DNA of 64,000 bases from Thermococcus indicus (GCF_006274605.1 NZ_CP040846.1:1185041-1249040); one strand, 5' to 3'. Numbered from the stretch's first letter, positions 10,501 through 18,138 are shown. Notes: generated from the sequence alone by a model not told the origin. Numbers and translations are program-made.

Positions 10501-12017
10501 TTATTCTTGACATTGACCACTTCTTGGTGAGTCTCCAGGGGCCGCCTGGGACAGGCAAGACTTCGGGGGCTGTTGCGCCCGCGATACTGGCTAGGGCGTA
10601 TTCTTCAATAAAGCAGAAAAAGAACTCGGTTTTCATCGTCACTGGAGTTTCTCACAGAGCCATTGATGAAGCACTTATTAGAACCGCCAAATTGCGTTTA
10701 GCTCTTAGATCCCATGCCAAAGAGCTTGGAAATATTGAGCTCATTAGGGTGGCCAGTAGTGGAGATGCTCTCCCTCAAATAGAAAATAACTTAAGGGCAG
10801 AGAACTTCATGCCCGAGGAGTACAATGTCGCTCTAACGTACGCTGAAGGAAATAAGATTCGAGAATTGCTTTCCTCCACTCGGCTTGATGGGTGGTTGTC
10901 TCAAACAGGTCGTGTAAAGGTTATCTTCGCAACCCCCGGAACGATTTTCAAGCTATTCAAGGATTTGACTAAGTTCCCACCAATGGCTGAGCTTGTGGTT
11001 ATTGACGAAGCTAGTATGATGGACCTTCCAATGTTCATAATGGCAACTATGGGTGCTAAAGATAGTTCACAGGTTCTTATTGTAGGTGACCACAGGCAAA
11101 TGCAGCCGATCCAGACTCATAACTGGGAGGTTGAGGACAGAAAGACAATTGAGGAACACGTTCCATTTCTATCAGCAATAAACTTCTTGAGGTTCTTGCG
11201 TGGGGAGCTTGATCCAGAGGAGCACAAGGAGTTCGAAAAGCTCCTTTATCGGAATCCTCCCCTGTGGGAGAGCAAAGAAGTAATGGAGAATTTACTTCCC
11301 ATTCACCGGTTAAGAGAGACCCATCGTTTACCTCAGATTGCTGCGGAGATGCATTCTGAGCTTATCTACAGCAAGGACGGGATTGAGTTGGTAAGTAAGA
11401 AGAGAGGAGATAAGAAAAGACAATTGATGCAAGTTGTGACTAATCTTAAAGTTCCAGAGTGGGTAAGGTGGATTCTTCATCCTGAGTACCCCTATGTCAT
11501 TATTGAGCACAATGATACTTCTTCCACAAAGGTCAATGAACTCGAGGCAAAAATAGTCTCTGAAATAGTTAAAGCCATTCCAAGGGGGTTGGATGTTGGT
11601 GTAGTCGTCCCATATCGGGCTCATAAGGCGTTAATTTACAGGAAATTTAGGGATTTGGGTAGGGAAGTGTTAGTTGATACCATCGAGAGGTTTCAGGGCG
11701 GTGAGAAGGATGTCATCATAATATCCATGGCATCGAGTGACCCCACTTATTTAGCAACGGTTTTCGATTTTATTTATGACCAGAATCGGTTTAACGTGGC
11801 CGCCAGTAGGATGAGGGAGAAGCTGATATTGATTGCATCGAAGAGTCTCTTCACGGCGTCAGCCTTTGACTTGGAGCAGTTTGAGAAGGTCAAGGTTTGG
11901 AAACGGTTTTATTTACGGGTTAAGAAATCCGGGGAAACAAGTCCAATGTTGGATTTCAGAGCAATTGAAGATATCCCTATACGAGTCAGCTTATATAGGC
12001 TAAGAGAGTGGAAATAA
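7549..12017 (+). CDS. Cas4/RecB-like Fe-S nuclease fused to UPF1/Dna2-like SF1 helicase, interrupted by a -1 frameshift
   Basis: Two overlapping frames form one protein of about 1,489 aa if one base is added to the A-run at 7889-7894; the first frame otherwise stops at 7908. In order it shows an N-terminal cysteine (YECPQYIK), a PD-(D/E)xK nuclease core (GRADFI at about 147, LEAKF at about 164), and an iron-sulfur cysteine triplet CAECPFEPVC near 262-271. After a long middle region comes the SF1 helicase: GPPGTGKTSG (about 996), VIDEASMM, GDHRQMQPI, RLRETHRLP, TIERFQGGEKD and NVAASRMR. The architecture resembles Dna2 and single-protein nuclease-helicases of defence islands. It probably unwinds and degrades DNA. 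It converges with the glycosylase operon. Confidence 0.8.
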
Positions 12018-12067
12018 AAAGAGTCCCAGTTGAAGGCTTTCTTCGGGGGTAATTTGCCATGTCTTTG

Positions 12068-13363
12068 TTATGGTGGCATTATATAATACTGGCAATAACC
12101 CTTTAGTGGGCAGTTGTTGCACTTTGGTGTGCTTGTACATATTCCTTTTTCGATACCAAGGTCGTTGTTTCCACCTTCTTGACAGAATGCCACGAATACC
12201 ATGTCAACCACTCTTATCCAAATATCAAGCCTTCTGGCGATTTCACTGCAAATTTTGATGGTTTTATCTACGTTTTCTTCCGTAGGTTCCGGAGACTCAA
12301 GCCATCCCAAACGGTAGAAGAGCCGCAGGATCGTTGTGTCGGGTTTCATAACTTCAAATCCTAACTCCATTAGGTAGTGGTATGCCGTTACCTTTCCAAT
12401 TCCCTTGAATCTTCTAATGAGTGCGGGTCGTATCTTCTTCTTAATGCCCTCATAGTCGTAGAAGCTTACGCCAAACGAATCCAAGTAGTTGGCGAATGAT
12501 CCATATTTCTGAATTATTTTCTCAAACTCTCTTGCGTTGTGGATGCACGCTTCTATCTTTCTCCTGTTCCTAATCATGTTCTTGTCACTTAGCATTCTTT
12601 TTATGTCTTCTTCTCCATACCTCGCCACCTTTTTGAAGTCACTAAGGTATTTAAGTATGGTTGGCATTTTTTCTTCCACAATTCTGGCTTTCATGCCAGC
12701 GAAGAAGATAACCTGGACAAGGATAGAATACATTTCTTCATCAGTCAGTTCCTTGTATCTTCCAGCGTACTTGTTGAGCTTCTCTAAGTAGGCTTCAAAT
12801 TTTTTCTTGTCCCTGCTCTCCTCTTTTAGCTTCTTAAGAACCTCTTGAAAAACCCTAACATGCTCCTCGGGGTCGTGTTCAACGCTTACCGCTTGATCCA
12901 CCCCTGTTTGTACTGGTAAATTCAAAGAGTACCACAGGTTTCCATACTCTTTTAGGACGTCAAGCTGGTGGATTATCGTGCTGTCTTTCAGTGGAACAAT
13001 TACGAGACCGATATCATACCTCTGCAGGACCTCTCTGGCAACTCTTCTCAGTTCATTAATTTGGTCCCCTGCTCTGTAAAGTTCAACATCACTGTCCAAC
13101 GGCTTCTTAAACACCTCTTCGGCCAGCTTTCTGAGCTTCCTATCTTTAACAACATGCACACCAATCATTATCAGAGCATCTTCAAGCATTCCCTCGATAG
13201 TGGGAATCCAAGTTATTGATGTCTTTCCAAGCTCTGGATAGAGAGGTTTCAGCTCCCAAGCTGGGCGGTTGTTCTCATAGAGCAGTAGAATGTAACCGGG
13301 GTTTGGGAGGCCATAGGTAATGTAAGGCCGACTTCCCACGATAATAAAAGCCGTGACACCCAT
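12068..13363 (-). CDS. HhH-GPD DNA glycosylase with Fe-S loop and unknown N-terminal domain
   Basis: The product is 431 aa; GGGGTGG precedes the ATG. The first ~200 residues are unrecognised. Residues ~200-431 look like a Tag/EndoIII-type glycosylase: IRNRRKIEACIHNA, a helix-hairpin-helix FKGIGKVTAYHYL, and the GPD aspartate in KPDTTILRLFYRLG. The C-terminal cluster C-x5-C-x2-C-x5-C (from CTSTPKC) fits a 4Fe-4S loop. The EndoIII catalytic lysine position holds Val (GKVTA against GRKTA), so a monofunctional base excision activity is inferred. It is the third gene of an apparent minus-strand operon after ADP-ribosylglycohydrolase and a TPR protein. Its substrate is unknown. Confidence 0.72.
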   Translation of the reverse strand: MGVTAFIIVGSRPYITYGLPNPGYILLLYENNRPAWELKPLYPELGKTSITWIPTIEGMLEDALIMIGVHVVKDRKLRKLAEEVFKKPLDSDVELYRAGDQINELRRVAREVLQRYDIGLVIVPLKDSTIIHQLDVLKEYGNLWYSLNLPVQTGVDQAVSVEHDPEEHVRVFQEVLKKLKEESRDKKKFEAYLEKLNKYAGRYKELTDEEMYSILVQVIFFAGMKARIVEEKMPTILKYLSDFKKVARYGEEDIKRMLSDKNMIRNRRKIEACIHNAREFEKIIQKYGSFANYLDSFGVSFYDYEGIKKKIRPALIRRFKGIGKVTAYHYLMELGFEVMKPDTTILRLFYRLGWLESPEPTEENVDKTIKICSEIARRLDIWIRVVDMVFVAFCQEGGNNDLGIEKGICTSTPKCNNCPLKGYCQYYIMPP

Positions 13364-13403
13364 TTAGAGCCACCCCGATGGTTAAGTAACAATTTTCTAC
13401 CTT

Positions 13404-15053
13404 TTACTCTTTTTGAATACCCCTCTTCTCGCCCCTTTGAGACTCCTGCAACTTCGACACATTTTCCTTGTCACTTATTTTTGCAACGTCTTGAAGTAGT
13501 TTTGTACACTCAGCTATCTCGCTGGATAGTACGCGCTCCTCCCTATTTAGTATTGAGAGCAGAGTATCGGTTAGCGGCCACTTGTCACGGTCAATTTGCT
13601 CGAGTATCTTCTTGGCCTCTTCGGCACTTAAATTCCCACTAACCAAGTCAAGCGCAACCTTCATTGTGTAGATATCTGTGTTGGTGTTTCCGGTCATTTT
13701 TATTATCCTCTCAATGGCTTCATCGTAAAGTGAAACGTCACCAAAATCGTGTTTCGTAGAGTAATGGATGCATATTGATTTTACCATGCAATCGACTGCC
13801 TCTTTCTTCATCCCCAAATCTGCATAAGTTAAAGCCAAATTGTGCAGGACGAGACCCCTTTCATCTGGCGTTCTTGCGTATTCCAATGCTTTTTTGAGCA
13901 CTGGCAAGGCTTTTTCGGGACGATTAGTTTCATAATAATGTGTCCCAAGATTGTTCAGCGTTATTGAGTGGTATTCCGGAACAACACCGAGCTCTATGGC
14001 TTTCTTCTCAAGCTCGACAGCTAGCTGTAAGTACCTCTCAGCTTCCTCAGGACAGTCCTGCTGTGGGAAGTAGATTAAAGAGACTGAAGTGGCAACTCTG
14101 GCAGCCTTAATGTAATACTCAGCCGCCAGCTTTTCTGGCGTTGTTCCTTTAATTGAGCTAAAAATCTCGTCCAAAAGCTTGGTTATCCCATCATCACCAC
14201 TGTTGTCCCTGTGCTTTTCCAGTTGATAATCAGCAATGCTAATGAGTAACTTTATGTAGCCATCGGCATAAATGAGCTTTTCTCGTTGCCAGACTTCCTC
14301 GTACGCTTTCTCGAGGTCCTTTAAAGAGTATTCGGAAAATCCTTTTGCAAGGAACTCCTTAACCGTTATCCCCTCAGGTCTCACGAGCTCCTGGAGGTCT
14401 TTATAACGTCTTTTGTCCACGTAATCGGATTTTACCCACTTTTCGAGTGCCCTACACCGCTCTGGGGCATCTTTCCCCCGTTTGTTATCAATCTCCTGAC
14501 GGAGTGCTTCATACCTGATTTCTCTGAGGTACTCCCCCATGTCCAAGCTTTGGGAAAGAAAACCGGGAGAAAGGGATAACAGTTCCCTCACCCATTCATT
14601 TGGTGGATTGAGTATGTCATGGCAGATTTTTTCTGCCAGTTTGCATGGTAGTTCTAGGACATTCCAGTATGAGGGTTTTCCATCCTTCCTAATAACTTGC
14701 TCTGATTTTGCCAAGTATTTTCCATCAACTGTTTTTTCAATTTTCCATCCGGTAATCTCGTTCAGAGTTTGCTCGATGGGACACCAAGCTATTGATTTAA
14801 CGACTTTCTCTTCTTTGTCACTTTCAGCAAGGAACATGCAGTAAAGAAAGGCCTTTATTTCCTCTAAAGACACGCCCTCTGTATATCCTACGAAATTTTG
14901 AAGGTAATAAACAACCGTGGCGAGCATGGGGAGCCTCCTCATGGAAGCGAAATTCCCCCAGTCTTCGCATTCTTTAGATGTCCTGAGTTTTCTGAGGAGT
15001 TCCTCGATGGTGTCTTTCCTCTTTTCATAGAGCCTCATGAGCTGGGATTCCAT
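13404..15053 (-). CDS. TPR-repeat protein of unknown function
   Basis: The product is 549 aa started at MESQLMRLYEKRK, whose ATG follows GGAGGACTCGGC; a further upstream start exists. The N-terminal half is helical and unrecognised. The C-terminal half carries tetratricopeptide-like repeats, for example HSITLNNLGTHYYETNRPEK and RGLVLHNLALTYADLGMK. No signal peptide or catalytic motif was seen. It overlaps the 3' end of the ADP-ribosylglycohydrolase gene by 29 bp, so the two are probably translationally coupled, and it runs 40 bp before the glycosylase gene. A scaffolding or sensing role is inferred from architecture only. Confidence 0.7.
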   Translation of the reverse strand: MESQLMRLYEKRKDTIEELLRKLRTSKECEDWGNFASMRRLPMLATVVYYLQNFVGYTEGVSLEEIKAFLYCMFLAESDKEEKVVKSIAWCPIEQTLNEITGWKIEKTVDGKYLAKSEQVIRKDGKPSYWNVLELPCKLAEKICHDILNPPNEWVRELLSLSPGFLSQSLDMGEYLREIRYEALRQEIDNKRGKDAPERCRALEKWVKSDYVDKRRYKDLQELVRPEGITVKEFLAKGFSEYSLKDLEKAYEEVWQREKLIYADGYIKLLISIADYQLEKHRDNSGDDGITKLLDEIFSSIKGTTPEKLAAEYYIKAARVATSVSLIYFPQQDCPEEAERYLQLAVELEKKAIELGVVPEYHSITLNNLGTHYYETNRPEKALPVLKKALEYARTPDERGLVLHNLALTYADLGMKKEAVDCMVKSICIHYSTKHDFGDVSLYDEAIERIIKMTGNTNTDIYTMKVALDLVSGNLSAEEAKKILEQIDRDKWPLTDTLLSILNREERVLSSEIAECTKLLQDVAKISDKENVSKLQESQRGEKRGIQKE

Positions 15054-16008
15054 GCCGAGTCCTCCTTTGTCCTCCTGGGAGAAGGCTATCAACGAATTCG
15101 TCGATTATTTTCCTCACATATTCCCCGGCCTCAATCTTCTCAAGCCACTCTTTGGGAATGCTGTCGATTCCATAATACGTCCCAGCCAAGCCGCCAGTAA
15201 CGGCTCCGGTAGTGTCAGCGTCCTCTCCAAGAGAGACTACCTCCTTTACTGCATCGGCAAAGCCCTCATTTCTTAGAAACGCCCAGAGACTCGCCTCAAG
15301 AGTGTGGACAACGTAACCACTGCCCCTAATCTCGCTCCGCTCTACTTTGTGAATTCTCCCGCTCAAGACTCTATCGTAGTGGGTGAGCTCCTTGGCAAAC
15401 GGCTCTATTGAGTAGAACTTTTCCGCTGTTGCTATTGCCTCGTGGTAAGCTCCCGGCTTGTCCATTCCATCAAGAATGTTCCATATGATTAACGAATAGA
15501 TGCCACAACCAATGAGTGAGCGGGGATGAGCGTGGGTAATCATTGAGACCTCGTGAATGAGCTTGAGCTTCTCCTCCAGCGGGCTGAGTTTGAAGTAGGC
15601 ATAATAAGCGGCTGGCAGGATTCTCATTAATGAACCATTGCCATTGTCCCACTCTCCACTACCACCAGCTTCGAGAGGTGGAACACCACTGGCAATGCGC
15701 TCTATTGCCATTGAGGTTGTGTTGCCCTGGTCGAAGGGATATCCCCTCGGCGTGAATTCGCCGTCATAATACCAACGGAGGAAGTTTTCTGCAATCTTCT
15801 CGACGCTGTAGCCTTTTGTCAGTGCGTGGGCGGTTGCCAAGGTTAAGGAGGAGTCATCGCTCCACAAGCCGTCAAGCATTGGAATTTCCTCGGGTCTTGG
15901 ATAATCCAGCTCCATCGCAAGTCTGCTGGTGAACTGAAATGTCAATCCAAAGGCATCTCCAACAAGAACCCCCCAGAGGCCGCCTTCAAGCCTTGACCGA
16001 AGTTCCAT
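15025..16008 (-). CDS. ADP-ribosylglycohydrolase (ARH/DraG family)
   Basis: The product is 327 aa. Family metal-site motifs are clear: GDAFG near the N terminus, WSDDSSLT (usually WTDDT), NGNGSLMRILP, and the C-terminal GEDADTTGAVTGGLAG, whose acidic residues bind the two magnesium ions. The family removes ADP-ribose from proteins or nucleic acids. It leads a minus-strand operon with a TPR protein and a DNA glycosylase, which suggests reversal of an ADP-ribosyl modification of nucleic acid or a partner, but no ADP-ribosyltransferase is visible nearby. Transcription probably starts in the palindrome-rich region 16009-16200. Confidence 0.85.
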   Translation of the reverse strand: MELRSRLEGGLWGVLVGDAFGLTFQFTSRLAMELDYPRPEEIPMLDGLWSDDSSLTLATAHALTKGYSVEKIAENFLRWYYDGEFTPRGYPFDQGNTTSMAIERIASGVPPLEAGGSGEWDNGNGSLMRILPAAYYAYFKLSPLEEKLKLIHEVSMITHAHPRSLIGCGIYSLIIWNILDGMDKPGAYHEAIATAEKFYSIEPFAKELTHYDRVLSGRIHKVERSEIRGSGYVVHTLEASLWAFLRNEGFADAVKEVVSLGEDADTTGAVTGGLAGTYYGIDSIPKEWLEKIEAGEYVRKIIDEFVDSLLPGGQRRTRHGIPAHEAL

Positions 16009-16272
16009 TCCCCTGCCCCCACAACCGTTGCATTCCGCCTCAAATTTTGAGGTGGCATTACGCTCACCAACAACGGCGGGATATTACACAGTAGAAACCA
16101 AGGGTATATTTCTTTTACTATTGTTCCACTACGTTGCGGAAATAGTTGCTCATCTTTATATCATCCATGAAGGGTAATTAACATTTTTGCTCGTCACCTC
16201 AACTTCACGTGTGTGCGCTATTCGTGTGTGCGCTTTGAATTTTTTCAAAAAAATCTTATATTATCAGTGAAC

Positions 16273-16293
16273 CTGCGTTTGATTCAAACGCAG
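16273..16293. repeat. Perfect 10-1-10 palindrome
   Basis: CTGCGTTTGA and TCAAACGCAG pair perfectly around a single T. It lies 265 bp upstream of the ADP-ribosylglycohydrolase start and 396 bp upstream of the antitoxin-like gene. It could be an operator or a structural hairpin; there is no run of T after it on either strand to suggest a terminator. Confidence 0.75.
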
Positions 16294-16346
16294 AAAGTAG
16301 CGTTAATCATGTGTTCGCACAATGTTAATGCGCAACAACTCACGCA

Positions 16347-16460
16347 AAAACGCTACAAGTAGCGTGAAAGATTCACGCTGATTCTTAGAGAATTATAGAT
16401 TTTTTGAAAAAATTCAGAAAAAATAAAAAATAAACACACACGATGAAATTGTGCACGATT
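16347..16460 (+). repeat. Left arm of 114-bp perfect inverted repeat
   Basis: By eye, this stretch is the exact reverse complement of 17371-17484. The arm is itself a string of small palindromes: CGCTAC-AA-GTAGCG, GCGTGAA-AGA-TTCACGC, ATTCT-TAG-AGAAT and ATTTTTT-G-AAAAAAT, followed by an A-rich stretch and GTGCAC. The outer flanks (CACGC left, CACGT right) partly extend the symmetry. The arms enclose about 910 bp holding only the convergent toxin and antitoxin-like genes. Confidence 0.9.
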
Positions 16461-16668
16461 CTAACCGACTTGACGACAATGATAACCTTGTTTTCCTTGC
16501 ACTGTCGAAAGGTTTCTGACCTCTTCCGCTCTGGGGGTTAAATGCACACGAATCAAGACTATAACTATTATGATCCGTCATCCTGTGCGCACCTCGGCGA
16601 ACTGATCCAATGGGTTTAGGCGGGTAAAAACGTATTTAACCCGAGGACAAGCCACAATTGGTGGGAGA

Positions 16669-16908
16669 ATGAGTGAAGTTATTAACCCTAACGTGCTTCT
16701 CCAAAAGACAGACCAGAAGGAGAAGAAATTAGAAAAACTCAGGCTTGAGGTTCTAAAAATGAGAGCTGAAAGCCTCTCCGTTGAGGAAGTAGACGAAGAA
16801 ACCATTAAAGACCTCAAAAAGAGGTTTGAGGAGTATAAGAGCGGGAAAGCGGAAGTAGTTAGCGGAGACAAAGCAGTTAGGATACTCTCGGAGATTTTGG
16901 AGGATTAA
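16669..16908 (+). CDS. Small antitoxin-like protein facing a RelE toxin
   Basis: The product is 79 aa, highly charged and predicted mostly helical (KTDQKEKKLEKLRLEVLK, DEETIKDLKKRFEEY), in the manner of RelB-type antitoxins, although no family motif is decisive. The ATG at 16669 follows GGTGGGAGA, with a TATA-like TATTTAACC about 35 bases upstream. Its 3' end overlaps the 3' end of the RelE-like gene by 32 bp on the opposite strand, which is unusual since antitoxin and toxin normally share an operon. Function is inferred from size, charge and context only. Confidence 0.65.
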   Translation: MSEVINPNVLLQKTDQKEKKLEKLRLEVLKMRAESLSVEEVDEETIKDLKKRFEEYKSGKAEVVSGDKAVRILSEILED

Positions 16909-17176
16909 CGCTTATAGGCCCTTCTCTCGGCCCTATTTTAGCCAAATAAATAACCTTATCCTCCCAATCAACCCCGTAAAAAACCCTATATCCCCCAAGC
17001 CGTAAGACATAGGCCGGAAAGCCCTTAACCTTCATGCTCTTAACTCTTCCCACGTCGTAACCCCTGGGAACAGGAGAATCAGGATCTACCCTTAAAGCCT
17101 CGATGGATTCAACCAATTTCTTAATGTGTGCTGGTTCCTTAGTGTCTACCTTAATAAATTGGGCGGGAGGGGACAT
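16877..17176 (-). CDS. RelE/ParE-superfamily toxin-like protein
   Basis: The product is 99 aa. The C-terminal half carries the RelE fold signature seen in archaeal RelE: YVLRLGGYRVFYGVDW followed by EDKVIYLAKIGPREG. RelE toxins cleave mRNA in the ribosomal A site. The N-terminal region (HIKKLVESIEALR) fits the helical hairpin of the family. No strong ribosome binding site precedes the ATG, and the CTTTTTA just upstream may indicate a leaderless or weak transcript. Two 25-bp direct repeats (17233-17301) lie upstream. It converges with the antitoxin-like gene. Confidence 0.72.
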   Translation of the reverse strand: MSPPAQFIKVDTKEPAHIKKLVESIEALRVDPDSPVPRGYDVGRVKSMKVKGFPAYVLRLGGYRVFYGVDWEDKVIYLAKIGPREGPISVNPPKSPRVS

Positions 17177-17232
17177 TAAAAAGTTTTCAGAAGGGGTAAT
17201 TAATTAAGAAAGGAGATTTACTTTAATACAAA

Positions 17233-17301
17233 CTCTTCGATGCGGTGAAAAATTAAGAAGGTGAAGCAATTAAAAGCTCTTTGATGTGTGGAAAAATTAA
17301 G
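17233..17301. repeat. Pair of 25-bp direct repeats upstream of the RelE-like gene
   Basis: 17233-17257 and 17277-17301 match at 21 of 25 positions, sharing the core GAAAAATTAAG and CTCTT-GATG-G. The spacing between starts is 44 bp, about four helical turns. Lying 57 bp upstream of the toxin start, they are candidate binding sites for the antitoxin or another regulator. Confidence 0.6.
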
Positions 17302-17370
17302 CGTAAAGTATTATTCACAATAGGGCATATACAATCACCTGCACTCGCATGCTCAGCGTTGAGGTCACAA

Positions 17371-17484
17371 AATCGTGCACAATTTCATCGTGTGTGTTTA
17401 TTTTTTATTTTTTCTGAATTTTTTCAAAAAATCTATAATTCTCTAAGAATCAGCGTGAATCTTTCACGCTACTTGTAGCGTTTT
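17371..17484 (-). repeat. Right arm of 114-bp perfect inverted repeat
   Basis: Reverse complement of 16347-16460 with no mismatch seen. Outside it, more palindromes follow, for example TCACAT-T-ATGTGA (about 17505-17517), and a degenerate copy of the arm's A-rich/CACACGA end (about 17533-17560). The arm's integrity implies recent duplication, ongoing gene conversion or functional constraint. Confidence 0.9.
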
Positions 17485-17630
17485 CACGTGAGAAGTTAAG
17501 CGTTCACATTATGTGAGCACACAAAATTATTTTCAAAAAATAAACACACGAGATGTGCACACACGTGGGTTCGCGCTGACTCTTGGAGAATGAGAACGTG
17601 TATTCGTTATAGTAGAACCTCTGCAAACCA

Positions 17631-17710
17631 TTGCAAACCTATGCAGACCTGTGCAAACTTCTGCAAAAACCTCTGCAAACCACCGCCAACTCCTGCAGGC
17701 CTATGCAAAA
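17631..17710 (+). repeat. Degenerate 10-bp tandem repeat array (TGCAAACC type)
   Basis: About eight units resembling NTGCAAACCN follow each other at 10-bp steps, with one 2-bp slip after the fifth unit. Examples start near 17631, 17641, 17651, 17661 and 17672. The period equals one helical turn, so all units face the same side of the duplex, as in iterons or cooperative operators. It is not a multiple of three, which argues against a coding origin. Confidence 0.65.
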
Positions 17711-17792
17711 AGTTGATTCAACAAACTCGGTCAAAAGTTTACAGAGGTTGACCCTCTGTTTTCCGCCCACTACTGGAAGGTTTTTAGGGAAA

Positions 17793-17815
17793 AGTGCGCC
17801 ACCATATGGCGCACT
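17793..17815. repeat. Perfect 9-5-9 palindrome
   Basis: AGTGCGCCA and TGGCGCACT pair perfectly around CCATA. It lies between the 10-bp repeat array and the cas1 fragment. No T-run follows, so a protein-binding site or hairpin is more likely than a terminator. Confidence 0.7.
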
Positions 17816-17985
17816 AGATGTTTGTTGAAATCGTCCTTTCTCCTGCTCTTTTCTTTCCGTTTCTGAAAAGTTCTTAATTCATTCTAAGGGCAGCGGGGCC
17901 ATGTCGTTCGATGTGATACTCCCCTCCTCAGCGAGTACTGAAGCAGTTGACAAACCAGCCACTTCCGTGCAACACCAGGTTGAAT
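17816..17985. other. Noncoding junction between island and CRISPR locus
   Basis: No gene is supported. Base composition turns GC-richer from about 17890. On the minus strand this stretch follows the stop of the cas1 fragment and may hold further decayed cas sequence that I could not recognise. Confidence 0.4.
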
Positions 17986-18123
17986 TCAATCCCATGAATC
18001 CGTTCGCAGAGGTGCGCGCGTTTTCACCGGGATGGTCTTCCGGACGCCATCCCCCTCAAACTGGAGCGTGCCCTTAACGCACCTAAGCGTCCCGGGCCGG
18101 GTTATGTAGAGCGGTCTTTTCAT
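17986..18123 (-). pseudogene. N-terminal fragment of cas1
   Basis: From the ATG at 18123 the minus strand encodes MKRPLYITRPGTL, then TLQFEGDGVRKTIPV, which matches the N-terminal beta-domain pattern of Cas1 (KRPLYI-x-G-L, then TL-F, then IPV). After IPV the frame loses similarity (KTRAPLRTDSWD) and stops at 17986, 45 codons in all against about 320 for an intact Cas1. It begins 16 bp beyond the degenerate last repeat of the small array, the place expected for adaptation genes. No remaining Cas1 core, Cas2 or Cas4 was found. This is probably a relic of a lost adaptation module. Confidence 0.6.
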
Positions 18124-18138
18124 CCCGTTTCCCCCAGC

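Larger units (their letters stand above)
16009..16668. other. Noncoding, AT-rich, palindrome-dense region
   Basis: No convincing gene. It contains a direct repeat of the type GTGTGCGCT (about 16209-16235), a perfect 10-1-10 palindrome (16273-16293), the left 114-bp inverted-repeat arm (16347-16460), and the antitoxin promoter region. Runs such as TTTTTTCAAAAAA recur on both sides of the toxin-antitoxin pair. It has no match to a known origin: no Cdc6/Orc1 gene or recognisable ORB element is in the window. Confidence 0.6.

Noticed and set aside
16340-17492. Target-site duplication flanking the 114-bp arms
   Set aside because: CACG occurs at both outer edges, but CACGTG is itself palindromic and the flanks partly continue the inverted repeat, so no duplication can be claimed.
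16009-17600. Chromosomal replication origin
   Set aside because: Palindromes and AT-richness were suggestive, but no Cdc6/Orc1, RadA or DNA polymerase D gene and no recognisable ORB element is in the window.
17281-17828. Short plus-strand frames across the right inverted-repeat arm and the 10-bp repeat array
   Set aside because: They translate repeats and palindromes, have no ribosome binding site, and the repeat period is not a multiple of three.
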